Counted from the stretch's first letter, positions 1 to 6,704 are shown. The stretch is 10,090 bases of DNA from an uncultured Eubacteriales bacterium (GCA_900317215.1 ONFW01000112.1:1-10090); one strand, 5' to 3'. Made by a program: numbers and translations. The notes: generated by a model not told the origin, from the sequence alone.

Positions 1-357
1 CTCGCTCGCTGCGCTCGCTCACTTCGTAAGCATGTATTATTTCAAAGCCGCGGTTTCCGGCACGGGCAAGGCACAGCCTTGCATGATACTCACTCCGCCG
101 CCGCACGCCGTATGGCGTGCTTTCCGGCTGCTTCTTTATGAAATTAGATTTTATTCTTCTTTCAGCCTTTCCGTGCCTATTTAGTTACGTTTACTCAACT
201 AAGATCGTAGCGGAGAAACACACAGCCGGAGCAGACCTTTATGGTCTGCGAGGCGGTGGGTTATCTGAACAAGCTGCTGCGTTATAAATCGTCCCGTGCG
301 GTCACGCACCGGCGCAGGCACTGCGCCCGGAGGCACTCCGCTTCCAGAAAGATACGA
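1..357. repeat. Gene-free, hairpin-rich intergenic element
   Basis: No believable gene is visible here. The first 20 bases are a direct-repeat tract built on CTCGCT/CGCTCGCT. At least six short perfect hairpins follow: GCAAGGC-ACA-GCCTTGC (66-82), GCACGCC-GTAT-GGCGTGC (103-120), GCAGACC-TTTAT-GGTCTGC (231-249), GTGCG-GTCA-CGCAC (296-309), GGCGCAG-GCA-CTGCGCC (311-327) and CGGAG-GCA-CTCCG (328-340). The last three are almost back to back. GGCACGG (59-65) can pair with CCGTGCC (171-177), enclosing the first two. Three hairpins share the core AGGCAC while their flanks differ but still pair, which suggests a structured repeat family or a structured RNA. What it does, and where it ends on the left, cannot be seen here. 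Confidence 0.6.
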
Positions 358-386
358 TTGCAAAACAGGCGTAAGCATAATATTAT
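358..386 (+). promoter_or_regulatory. Putative sigma-A promoter of mecA
   Basis: A -35 box TTGCAA (358-363) and a -10 box TATTAT (381-386) are separated by exactly 17 bp. Transcription would start near 393, giving a leader of about 45 nt before the mecA start codon. The match is good but not perfect; TATAAA at 391-396 is a nearby alternative -10. Confidence 0.5.
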
Positions 387-438
387 GTAGTATAAAGACC
401 CCAATACGGTCATCCTTCAAATCATGGAGTGATAGAGC

Positions 439-1029
439 ATGAAAATTGAGCAGCTTGACGAAAAAAGAATACTGATATCCCTGTGTGATGAAGAAATGCA
501 GCTTTACAGCGTCAGCTTTGAGGAACTTGAGCCGGGAGAAACAAATTCCGAGGTTTTGCTCAGAGAACTGCTTTTACAGGCTGCCGAACAGACAGGGATC
601 ATAATTAAAAACAAGCATATCATGATAGAGGCTATGAAATTTGAGCGCGGCTGTCTGCTGCTTGTGACCGTATCGGAAAAAACAGGAAAACGAAGCTTCC
701 GGGTCGGGCACAGCACAGGATACTCCCGTGTGCTCGTTTTTGAAAACGCCGAAGCCTTGCTCGGCTGTATCTGCGCCCTTTCTTCAATGAAGGACTTCCG
801 CTGTTCAAGCGCCCTTCTGGGATACAAAAGCAGATACTATCTTGTTCTACGGTCATCATATCCTTTTGAGCAAGGCGTTATCAATACCGCACATGAATTT
901 GACGCTGCCGTCAGGGAGGGCAGGAGCTATATCAGTTCACTTTATGAGCACGCAGAAATAATAGTCCCGGATCACGCTGTGGAAACTATCTGTTCCGCAT
1001 TGAACAGTAAAAACGATACCTCTCCATGA
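439..1029 (+). CDS. mecA: MecA-family adaptor protein (ClpC adaptor)
   Basis: This 196-residue protein resembles the MecA adaptors of Firmicutes, which bring substrates to the ClpCP protease and are best known for controlling competence in Bacillus. The start is typical of the family (MKIEQLDEKRILISL, residues 1-15), followed by a short acidic helical stretch. The C-terminal domain (about 97-188) has the usual order: a strand-helix with VLVFENAEALLGCI, the GYKSRYYLVL strand pair (128-137), a helix, and the family-like ending YEHAEIIVPDHAVETI (169-184). The length is slightly below the usual 200-240. The start is supported by GGAGTGA (426-432), 6 nt before the ATG. It has its own promoter and stands alone, converging on the pyr operon. 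The family call rests on pattern recognition and the fold order. Which proteins it targets cannot be told from the sequence, and a competence role in this organism is not implied. Confidence 0.78.
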   Translation: MKIEQLDEKRILISLCDEEMQLYSVSFEELEPGETNSEVLLRELLLQAAEQTGIIIKNKHIMIEAMKFERGCLLLVTVSEKTGKRSFRVGHSTGYSRVLVFENAEALLGCICALSSMKDFRCSSALLGYKSRYYLVLRSSYPFEQGVINTAHEFDAAVREGRSYISSLYEHAEIIVPDHAVETICSALNSKNDTSP

Positions 1030-1045
1030 TAGCAGTGTAACAGAC

Positions 1046-1069
1046 ACAGGCAAGTGCTGCGCTGCCTGT
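1046..1069 (+). repeat. Small hairpin after mecA
   Basis: ACAGGCA (1046-1052) and TGCCTGT (1063-1069) form a 7-bp stem with a 10-nt loop just after the mecA stop. No T-run follows, so it is unlikely to terminate transcription alone. It may protect the mRNA 3' end ahead of the true terminator. Confidence 0.4.
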
Positions 1070-1095
1070 ATTCAGGCTTGATGACGTTTTATGTC

Positions 1096-1138
1096 AAAAA
1101 AAGAGCTGCTGCGCTATTCCGGCACAGCAGCTTTTTTC
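1096..1138. terminator. Bidirectional terminator between mecA and the pyr operon
   Basis: AGCTGCTG (1104-1111) pairs with CAGCAGCT (1125-1132). The stem has a run of seven A (1096-1102) on its left and a run of six T (1132-1137) on its right, so it gives a stem plus U-tract when read from either strand. It sits exactly between two convergent genes. The stop codon of the VanZ-like gene (TGA, complement of 1137-1139) lies at the edge of the T-run. Confidence 0.85.
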
Positions 1139-2156
1139 AGCTTTTTACATCGTCCTCCGTTATCATCGGATCACGGAGAGTATCGTCAAACTCCTCATCA
1201 AGTCCTGTCTGAGTTTTGTCATACTCCTTGTCTCCTACATCGTCATACACCTCTATCAATCCCCGTCCGACTCTTCCGAACGGAGAATAATCAAGGCTCA
1301 GCATATTGCTTTCCTCCTTACCCGATACACGGTATCGGATAAAGTCAACTATTCGTTTGAGAAAATACCCTATCATACCGCCTATCATATAGAGTATGAT
1401 ATCATCAACATATACCGTGCCTGTATTCAGTGAGAACTGGAACACCTCTATCGCAAGCCCTGCAGCAAAGGAAATGAACAGCGTCTGCCACCAGCGTATC
1501 CTCGGATTCAGAACAAGAAGGCTGAATGTGAGCGGCATAAGTATCAGACCGTTCCAGAAAAGGTACAGTCCGCCCCACTCTGAGAAGTTTTCGAGACACT
1601 CCTGAATCCTGACAAACGGAACATAATAAATGCTCCTGTTCATTGAAAGCATGGGATAATGAGGTATGAGCTGCTTGAACACGATAACAAGTACATAAAT
1701 AATCATGAGCGCTCTCAGGGCAAGTGAAAGGAATCTTGAAAAACCGAGCCTGAGATCCTCAGAGTCTCTGCCGTCCCGTGAGAAGGTTCTTATCACCACG
1801 GCAAACAGGAACGGGACCACCCATATTATGAACATACTAATCAGGCCGTATTCGGAAATACTCGGCCAGAAATCTCCTCCCCTGGCGATGAGCCCGTTTA
1901 TTATCCCGAAGCAGAACGCCCCTGCGGTGATTACAGAATTAGTGAGCAATGCGGCGCCTATGGCCTCATACCTTTTTATAATGAAAAAGAATACTGCAGT
2001 TATCGTCAGCGTGGCGAAAAATACCATTACCTCTGATATCACTATCGAATTCATCTGATTCCGTATATCTCCCGGAAGCAGATACAATATCAGTCCAACA
2101 GCCATTGAAACATACAATTCACCGATAGTAAGCTTCTGGCCCGGAAGAACACTCAT
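1137..2156 (-). CDS. VanZ-like family integral membrane protein with acidic C-terminal tail
   Basis: This 339-residue protein is rich in membrane segments, with about eight candidates near residues 12-28, 38-60, 67-91, 103-123, 145-166, 197-217, 224-242 and 252-268. The second half matches the VanZ-like domain: a VPFVRIQE segment (179-186), then a helix ending in E237-V-F-Q240, a T-G pair, and D251-D252-I-I-L before a G-G-M-I-G-Y helix. VanZ itself gives low-level teicoplanin resistance, but most VanZ-like proteins have no known role, so resistance should not be assumed. After the last membrane helix comes a hydrophilic tail of about 60 residues, strongly acidic towards its end and likely cytoplasmic. 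The ATG overlaps the ruvX stop as ATGA, with AGGAGG 8 nt upstream, so translation is probably coupled. It is the last gene of the pyrK-led operon. Confidence 0.8.
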   Translation of the reverse strand: MSVLPGQKLTIGELYVSMAVGLILYLLPGDIRNQMNSIVISEVMVFFATLTITAVFFFIIKRYEAIGAALLTNSVITAGAFCFGIINGLIARGGDFWPSISEYGLISMFIIWVVPFLFAVVIRTFSRDGRDSEDLRLGFSRFLSLALRALMIIYVLVIVFKQLIPHYPMLSMNRSIYYVPFVRIQECLENFSEWGGLYLFWNGLILMPLTFSLLVLNPRIRWWQTLFISFAAGLAIEVFQFSLNTGTVYVDDIILYMIGGMIGYFLKRIVDFIRYRVSGKEESNMLSLDYSPFGRVGRGLIEVYDDVGDKEYDKTQTGLDEEFDDTLRDPMITEDDVKS

Positions 2157-2572
2157 AAGCTATTCCTCCTGTATCTCAAATAATCTTCAAGTATTATCAC
2201 AGCAGCAACGCTGTCTACAACAGCCTTGCGCTTTTTCCCTCTTGTATTGGTATCGTTAAGATAACCGTGAGCGGTAACTGTCGTACAGCGCTCGTCCCTC
2301 AGAACGACCTCAAGTCCCGTTTTTTCGGTGAGTATTTCTCTGAAGGCTCTCACGTTCTGAGCGCTTTCGCCCTCTGAGCCATCCATATTCCTCGGCAGCC
2401 CGAGGACTATCTGCTCTGCCGAGGTTTTCTCGCAAAGCTCAGCGATCCTCCCGGCAAGCACTTCCTGACGCGTTTCTTTAATTACCTCCACAGGAGAGGC
2501 GATGACCTCGTTTTTATCGCAGACCGCTACGCCTGTTCTCACCCTGCCGTAGTCTACAGATAAGATTATCAC
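2153..2572 (-). CDS. ruvX: Putative pre-16S rRNA nuclease / Holliday junction resolvase RuvX (YqgF family)
   Basis: This is an RNase H-fold nuclease of the YqgF/RuvX family. In E. coli the relative is essential and acts in 16S rRNA 5'-end maturation; the older name reflects resemblance to Holliday junction resolvases. Family motifs are clear: SVDYGRVRTGVAV near the start with the catalytic-type Asp7, VLGLPRNMDGSEG (56-68), LRDERCTT (91-98) and VVDSVAAVIILEDYL (118-132) with Asp120. I place the start at the GTG at 2572, giving 139 residues, the usual family length. It lies just before the conserved first strand and has a purine-rich AGGAAGGGAAGG just upstream. The frame stays open further upstream to 2680, but that part would overlap the phosphatase gene and is not family-like. 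It lies 16 bp after the phosphatase gene and overlaps the next gene by 4 bp. Confidence 0.9.
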   Translation of the reverse strand: MIILSVDYGRVRTGVAVCDKNEVIASPVEVIKETRQEVLAGRIAELCEKTSAEQIVLGLPRNMDGSEGESAQNVRAFREILTEKTGLEVVLRDERCTTVTAHGYLNDTNTRGKKRKAVVDSVAAVIILEDYLRYRRNSL

Positions 2573-2588
2573 AAGCCTTCCCTTCCTC

Positions 2589-3230
2589 TCAGAAAAATTC
2601 TCTGTTTCCCTCCTGAAGATGCTCTGCATATCCCTCAAAAAGCACCTTCGGTACAAGCTCATCATCAAACACCGCAGCATTTACCGAGGCATTTGGCCCC
2701 AGAGTTATTTTTCCGATATCCTCAACGCCGAGGCCGTGAAGGAAGCACATCATATTCATTATTGCACAGCCATGTGATACAACGCAAACTGTCTTTCCTC
2801 TGTTTTCCGAGGCAATATCAAGCAGTGCAGACTTCACCCTGTCGTAGACATCTCTCATGCTCTCGCCGCCGGGGGCGTGAAATGCAGAAGGCTCATTTTT
2901 CCATTTTCCCCACTGGACGGGATAGAGTCTCTCGATATCAGTTAAAAGAACTCCCTCCCATTCGCCCGCATTTATCTCAACAAGCCTTTCATCAGTGATG
3001 ATCCCGACCTCATGATAGATGTTTATTCCTGAAGCTGTTTTCATTGCCCTGAGCTTGGGGCTTGAATATATCACATCTATCGGTTCATTGCTCAGCAGAG
3101 CCGCCGTCTGAGCCGTCTGCTTGGCTCCCAACTCAGTAATATCGGTATCTATCCTGCCCTGAAAGAATCTTTTAAGATTGCCCTCTGCCTGACAATGACG
3201 GACAAGTATCATCTTGGTCATAAAAGCCAT
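2589..3230 (-). CDS. Histidine phosphatase family protein (phosphoglycerate mutase-like)
   Basis: The 213-residue protein carries the branch hallmarks: LVRHCQAEGN with the phospho-accepting His12, a YSSPKLRAMKTA helix (55-66), the acid GEWEG segment (89-93) and the second catalytic motif VVSHG with His153. The usual RHG reads RHC here. The family includes cofactor-dependent phosphoglycerate mutases, alpha-ribazole phosphatase (CobC) and many broad phosphatases; nothing here settles the substrate, and no cobalamin genes are nearby. The start at 3230 has GGAAGG very close upstream, with only 3 nt between; the in-frame ATG at 3221 (residue 4) is about 12 nt from it and is also possible. The gene lies between pyrD (23 bp) and ruvX (16 bp), so it is co-transcribed with pyrimidine genes. 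A direct role in that pathway is not shown. Confidence 0.88.
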   Translation of the reverse strand: MAFMTKMILVRHCQAEGNLKRFFQGRIDTDITELGAKQTAQTAALLSNEPIDVIYSSPKLRAMKTASGINIYHEVGIITDERLVEINAGEWEGVLLTDIERLYPVQWGKWKNEPSAFHAPGGESMRDVYDRVKSALLDIASENRGKTVCVVSHGCAIMNMMCFLHGLGVEDIGKITLGPNASVNAAVFDDELVPKVLFEGYAEHLQEGNREFF

Positions 3231-3253
3231 TTTCCTTCCCTTGTTTTCCTTTT

Positions 3254-4165
3254 TCAGCCCGTTATCACCGAGCCTGTGAGCTCCCTGACGGAGCCTATCC
3301 CCTTTTCGTCAAGATATTCTTCAAGACCCTTTGCGATTTTCACTGGGGAATACGGGTCGGTAAACAGCGCCGTCCCTATCTGAATGGCGTCTGCGCCTGC
3401 CATGAGCATTTCAACGGCGTCCTTCCATGTTGTAATGCCGCCCATGCCTATCACCGGTATGCTCACAGCGTTCCTGACCTGCCAGACCATTCTCACCGCT
3501 ACGGGGAAAACCGCAGGCCCGGACATTCCTCCTGTTATGTTTGCAATTACAGGACGGCGTGTGTTTATGTCTATCCTCATTCCCGTGAGTGTGTTTATCA
3601 GCGAAACAGCGTCTGCGCCCTCGCTCTCAGCAGCCCTCGCAATTGAGGCTATATCCGACACATTGGGCGAAAGCTTGATAATCAGAGGCTTTTTGCAGCA
3701 GGCTCTCACCGCTTTTGTAATTGCCGCAACACTCTCGCATGAGGTGCCGAACTGTACTCCCCCCTCCTTGACATTAGGGCATGAGATGTTAAGCTCGATC
3801 ATATCTATTTCCGATTCGGAAAGAAGCTCCACAGTCCTGCAGTAATCCTCCTGCGTGCTGCCTGCCACATTTGCTATCACAACGGTATCCTGCTGCCTGA
3901 GCCACGGAAGATCATGCTCAATAAAATGCTCAACTCCGGGGTTCTGCAAACCTACTGCATTGAGCATACCCATAGGAGTCTCTGCGATCCTCGGGGGAGG
4001 ATTGCCCTTGCGCTCTCTGAGGGTGGTACCCTTGCAGGAAATACCGCCGAAAACCGAAAGAGGATAGAACTCGCTGTATTCCCTGCCAAAGCCTATCGTT
4101 CCGGAGGCTGCTATTATAGGGTTTCTGAAATGTACGCCTGCTATATCAACACCAAGCTCTGCCAT
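3254..4165 (-). CDS. pyrD: Dihydroorotate dehydrogenase B, catalytic subunit PyrD (class 1B)
   Basis: PyrD oxidises dihydroorotate to orotate, the fourth step of de novo UMP synthesis, in the cytoplasm. In class 1B enzymes electrons pass from its FMN through PyrK (FAD and 2Fe-2S) to NAD+. The protein has 303 residues, normal for the class, and is a TIM barrel with the expected sites: NPIIAASGTIGFG (15-27), GGISCKGTT (40-48), NAVGLQNPG (69-77), the active-site loop NISCPNVKEGG with catalytic Cys129, IIKLSPN with Lys164, and the FMN phosphate motifs GMGGI and IQIGTALF towards the end. A catalytic Cys, not Ser, fits class 1. I chose the ATG at 4165, which shares TAATG with the pyrK stop and has GGAGG 10 nt upstream; a TTG two codons earlier is less likely. 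The overlap implies translational coupling with pyrK. Confidence 0.96.
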   Translation of the reverse strand: MAELGVDIAGVHFRNPIIAASGTIGFGREYSEFYPLSVFGGISCKGTTLRERKGNPPPRIAETPMGMLNAVGLQNPGVEHFIEHDLPWLRQQDTVVIANVAGSTQEDYCRTVELLSESEIDMIELNISCPNVKEGGVQFGTSCESVAAITKAVRACCKKPLIIKLSPNVSDIASIARAAESEGADAVSLINTLTGMRIDINTRRPVIANITGGMSGPAVFPVAVRMVWQVRNAVSIPVIGMGGITTWKDAVEMLMAGADAIQIGTALFTDPYSPVKIAKGLEEYLDEKGIGSVRELTGSVITG

Positions 4166-4923
4166 TACCAAACGACCTCCTCACTACGGAATACAGGGCC
4201 GTCCTTGCAGACATGCCTGTAGGTCTCGTTTCCGTTTTTATCCTTTATCGCAAAGGCGCAGCCGAGACAAGCTCCCACGCCGCAAGCCATTCTCTGCTCA
4301 AGAGAGACCTGACACGGCACATTATGCTCCTGTGCCATTTTTGCTATGCTTCTGAGCATGGGTATGGGGCCGCAGGCACAGATCATTTCGGTATCGTCTA
4401 TTATCTCCGCAAGAGGCTGAGTGACAAAACCGTGTATGCCGAAGCTTCCGTCATCGGTGGTCACTGTCAGCTTACAGCCCGCCTTTTCAAAATCCTCGTT
4501 GAGTATCATTGCAGAGCTGCTGCGGAAGCCGTTTATTACAGTCGCATTTCCTGCACAGCTCCTTGCGCTGTAGAGCATTGGCGGCACTCCTATGCCGCCG
4601 CCGATGAATACTGTCTTTTTTGAAGCATCAAGCTCAAAGCCCCTGCCGAGCGGAGCGATGATGTTTATGCTCTCTCCGGCTTTTGTGCGGGAGAGGATCT
4701 CGGTCCCCTCACCCCTCACCTCAAAAACAAGCCTGATAACATCGCCCTCAATATCACACACCGAGATCGGTCGTCTGAGGGTCTTGCCCGGGACAAGCAC
4801 CTGAACGAATTGTCCGGGCTTTGTTATGGAGGCAAGCTCTTTATTCTGCAGTCTGAAGTCATATACTGTTGCGGTAAGCTTCTCTGAGGAGACAAGCTTA
4901 CAATCCTGCGCATCGTATTTCAA
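4165..4923 (-). CDS. pyrK: Dihydroorotate dehydrogenase B, electron-transfer subunit PyrK
   Basis: PyrK is the partner of PyrD. It takes electrons from dihydroorotate oxidation through a 2Fe-2S cluster and FAD to NAD+. The 252 residues show the ferredoxin-reductase layout: an FAD-binding barrel with LRRPISVCD (49-57), a nucleotide-binding domain with GGGIGVPP (108-115) and CACGPIPML (182-190), then the cluster motif with Cys214, Cys219, Cys222 and Cys239 in CGVGACLGC and HVC. All four ligands are present. The start is a TTG at 4923, with GGAGG 7 nt upstream, and the resulting N-terminus fits the family; no suitable ATG is close. It is the first gene of the five-gene operon. The leader is only about 36 nt, with no room for a PyrR-type attenuator, so uracil control, if any, must act otherwise. 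Confidence 0.95.
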   Translation of the reverse strand: MKYDAQDCKLVSSEKLTATVYDFRLQNKELASITKPGQFVQVLVPGKTLRRPISVCDIEGDVIRLVFEVRGEGTEILSRTKAGESINIIAPLGRGFELDASKKTVFIGGGIGVPPMLYSARSCAGNATVINGFRSSSAMILNEDFEKAGCKLTVTTDDGSFGIHGFVTQPLAEIIDDTEMICACGPIPMLRSIAKMAQEHNVPCQVSLEQRMACGVGACLGCAFAIKDKNGNETYRHVCKDGPVFRSEEVVW

Positions 4924-4965
4924 GATGACCCCTCCCTTTCAGTCTTATCAATTCTCTTTTCTGTT

Positions 4966-4994
4966 ATTATACCATAAAGTGACACAGGTTTAAA
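4966..4994 (-). promoter_or_regulatory. Promoter of the pyrK operon (extended -10)
   Basis: On the minus strand there is a perfect TATAAT (4971 down to 4966) preceded by TGG, which forms an extended -10 element. At 17 bp the -35 position reads TTTAAA (4994 to 4989), 4 of 6 from consensus. Transcription would start near 4959, with a leader of about 36 nt before the TTG of pyrK. Confidence 0.7.
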
Positions 4995-5011
4995 ACATTT
5001 TTTTAAAAAAA

Positions 5012-5053
5012 ATATAAAAAAGCGGCCCGGCTATCACCAAGCCGCGATTTTTT
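5012..5053. terminator. Terminator-like hairpin between two divergent promoters
   Basis: GCGGC (5022-5026) can pair with GCCGC (5041-5045), or alternatively CGGCT (5028-5032) with AGCCG (5040-5044). An A-rich run lies to the left and TTTTTT (5048-5053) to the right, so a stem plus U-tract appears on both strands. It lies between the -35 boxes of the pyrK and glyS promoters, so it is not in either predicted transcript. It could stop stray antisense transcription in both directions. Confidence 0.5.
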
Positions 5054-5056
5054 CCC

Positions 5057-5085
5057 TTGAACTTTCCGCAAAATAATGATAGAAT
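5057..5085 (+). promoter_or_regulatory. Promoter of the glycyl-tRNA synthetase gene
   Basis: TTGAAC (5057-5062) and TAGAAT (5080-5085) are spaced by 17 bp, with TGA just before the -10 giving an extended -10 element. The start would be near 5092, leaving about 25 nt before the ATG. That is too short for a T-box leader. Confidence 0.7.
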
Positions 5086-5116
5086 ATGGTATCATGCTAT
5101 CAAGGAGGAAAAGAAA

Positions 5117-6493
5117 ATGAAAAACACGGAAAAAACAATGGAAAAAATTGTCGCACTGTGCAAGGGCAGGGGCTTTGTCTATCCCGGCTCCGAAATATAC
5201 GGCGGTCTTGCCAACACATGGGATTACGGTCCCTTGGGAATGGCTCTTAAAAACAACATCAAGTCTGCCTGGCTGAAAAAATTCGTCCAGGAGAACAAAT
5301 ACAATGTCGGTCTTGATGCGGCTATCCTCATGAATCCGCAGACATGGGTAGCCTCCGGCCACCTTGGCGGCTTTTCGGATCCGCTTATGGACTGCAAGGA
5401 ATGTAAGACCCGTCACCGCGCGGACAACCTGATCGAGGACTTTGACGGCACAAATGTTGCCGGCTGGAGCAACGAGCAAATGACCGACTATATCAGAGAG
5501 AAGGCCATTCCCTGCCCCAACTGCGGCAAGCACAACTTCACAGATATCCGTCAGTTCAACCTTATGTTCAAGACCTTTCAGGGCGTAACCGAGGACAGCA
5601 AGAACGAGCTCTATCTCCGTCCTGAAACAGCGCAGGGTATTTTTGTAAACTTTGCCAATATTCAGAGAACGAGCCGCAAAAAGATCCCCTTCGGCGTTGC
5701 CCAGATCGGCAAATCCTTCCGAAACGAGATCACTCCCGGAAACTTCATTTTCCGTGTGCGTGAGTTTGAGCAAATGGAGCTTGAATTTTTCTGCAAGCCC
5801 GGCACAGACCTTGAGTGGTTCAACTATTGGAGAGGCTTCTGCCGCGACTGGCTCTATTCCCTCAACATAAAGGAGGAAAACCTCAGACTCCGCGATCACG
5901 ACCCGGAGGAGCTTTGCTTCTACTCAAAAGCCACAACAGACTTTGAATATCTGTTCCCGTTTGGCTGGGGCGAGCTGTGGGGCGTTGCTGACAGGACCGA
6001 TTACGACCTAACACAGCACATCAATACCAGCGGCAAGGCTCTTGAATACTTCGATCCGCAGACCAACGAAAAGTATGTTCCCTATGTCATTGAGCCGTCT
6101 CTCGGCGTTGAGCGCCTTTTCCTCGCCATCATGGTGGAGGCATACGACGAGGAGCAGCTTGACGAGAAGGATACAAGAGTCGTTCTTCACCTGCATCCCG
6201 CTCTTGCACCGTTCAAGGCTGCCGTTCTGCCTCTCTCAAAGAAGCTTTCGGAAAAAGCCGATGAGGTCTTCACAATGCTTTCAAAGAGCTTCATGGTAGA
6301 CTTTGATGATGCAGGCTCTATCGGCAAGCGTTACCGCAGACAGGACGAGATAGGCACTCCCTTCTGCATCACCTACGACTTCGACAGCCTTGAAGACGGC
6401 TGCGTGACCGTTCGTGACCGTGACAGCATGGAGCAGGAGCGAGTTGCAATAGACAAGCTCACCGAATACCTCCTCAGCAAAACAGCATTCTGA
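5117..6493 (+). CDS. glyS: Glycyl-tRNA synthetase, homodimeric (alpha2, eukaryote/archaea-like) type
   Basis: This enzyme charges tRNA-Gly with glycine in the cytoplasm. It is the single-chain class II form used by many Gram-positives, archaea and eukaryotes, not the alpha2beta2 GlyQ/GlyS enzyme. Residues 10-45 (FVYPGSEIYGG, WDYGPLG) are the typical N-terminal catalytic segment. An insertion carries two Cys pairs, Cys93/Cys96 and Cys133/Cys136, likely a zinc site. Motif 2 is FRNEITPGNFIFRVREFEQ (201-219) and motif 3 is around PSLGVERL (327-334). The anticodon-binding domain fills about 353-458. The length, 458, is normal. I start at the ATG at 5117, where AAGGAGG (5102-5108) is ideally placed; the frame is open further upstream but that part contains the promoter. 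Its gene stands alone between its own promoter and terminator. Confidence 0.97.
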   Translation: MKNTEKTMEKIVALCKGRGFVYPGSEIYGGLANTWDYGPLGMALKNNIKSAWLKKFVQENKYNVGLDAAILMNPQTWVASGHLGGFSDPLMDCKECKTRHRADNLIEDFDGTNVAGWSNEQMTDYIREKAIPCPNCGKHNFTDIRQFNLMFKTFQGVTEDSKNELYLRPETAQGIFVNFANIQRTSRKKIPFGVAQIGKSFRNEITPGNFIFRVREFEQMELEFFCKPGTDLEWFNYWRGFCRDWLYSLNIKEENLRLRDHDPEELCFYSKATTDFEYLFPFGWGELWGVADRTDYDLTQHINTSGKALEYFDPQTNEKYVPYVIEPSLGVERLFLAIMVEAYDEEQLDEKDTRVVLHLHPALAPFKAAVLPLSKKLSEKADEVFTMLSKSFMVDFDDAGSIGKRYRRQDEIGTPFCITYDFDSLEDGCVTVRDRDSMEQERVAIDKLTEYLLSKTAF

Positions 6494-6509
6494 GCCTGAG
6501 ATGTCAAGG

Positions 6510-6543
6510 GACTGCCGCAGCAGAAAATGCGGCAGTCTTTTTT
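6510..6543 (+). terminator. Rho-independent terminator of glyS
   Basis: A perfect 10-bp stem, GACTGCCGCA (6510-6519) with TGCGGCAGTC (6528-6537), has an 8-nt loop and is followed by TTTTTT (6538-6543). It lies 16 bp after the glyS stop. Confidence 0.93.
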
Positions 6544-6595
6544 GCACTGTAATGCGATCCTTCTCAGTTCATCAGATCGCTATGCACTATTATGC
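6543..6595. repeat. Paired direct and inverted repeats upstream of the first lipoprotein promoter
   Basis: The 13-mers at 6543-6555 (TGCACTGTAATGC) and 6583-6595 (TGCACTATTATGC) match at 11 of 13 positions and lie 40 bp apart. Between and partly overlapping them is the inverted repeat GCGATC (6554-6559) / GATCGC (6575-6580). They end about 30 bp before the -35 box at 6626 and could be a regulator site. No known operator was recognised. Confidence 0.3.
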
Positions 6596-6625
6596 ATTAT
6601 TTTACATAAATCGGCAGTATCGACA

Positions 6626-6654
6626 TTGACATAGTTTTTCTCCAAGTGTATAAT
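6626..6654 (+). promoter_or_regulatory. Perfect-consensus sigma-A promoter for the first lipoprotein gene
   Basis: TTGACA (6626-6631) and TATAAT (6649-6654) are both exact consensus with the optimal 17-bp spacer. Transcription should start near 6661, with a leader of about 44 nt. Confidence 0.85.
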
Positions 6655-6704
6655 TAAAAGATAATCGGCAAATAGCAAATAAAATAGAAAATGGGGTAAG
6701 ATAA

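Noticed and set aside
199..420. 73-codon open frame on the minus strand inside the hairpin-rich region
   Set aside because: It begins with TTG, spans four perfect hairpins and has no recognisable domain or clear ribosome binding site. The hairpins explain the region better.
1137..2156. Glycopeptide resistance role for the VanZ-like protein
   Set aside because: Only the broad VanZ-like domain is present; no vanA/H/X/S/R genes are nearby, and most such proteins are not resistance factors.
2573..2680. N-terminal extension of RuvX
   Set aside because: The frame is open, but this part overlaps the phosphatase gene, is basic and unlike the family, while the GTG at 2572 gives the standard 139-residue length.
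3384..3845. Open frame of 153 codons on the plus strand opposite pyrD
   Set aside because: It is antisense to a well-supported pyrD gene, is Ser/Thr/Pro-rich as shadow frames often are, and has no ribosome binding site of note.
4924..4960. PyrR-type attenuator in front of the pyrimidine operon
   Set aside because: The predicted leader is only about 36 nt and contains no terminator/antiterminator pair.
5022..5116. T-box or leader attenuator for glycyl-tRNA synthetase
   Set aside because: T-box leaders need roughly 150 nt or more and a conserved T-box sequence. The predicted leader is about 25 nt, and the terminator-like hairpin lies upstream of the promoter.
5003..5899. Long open frame (298 codons) on the minus strand opposite glyS
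   Set aside because: It lies antisense to a clear glycyl-tRNA synthetase gene and covers its promoter and the intergenic hairpin. Long antisense frames are common opposite such genes, and the protein shows no family features.
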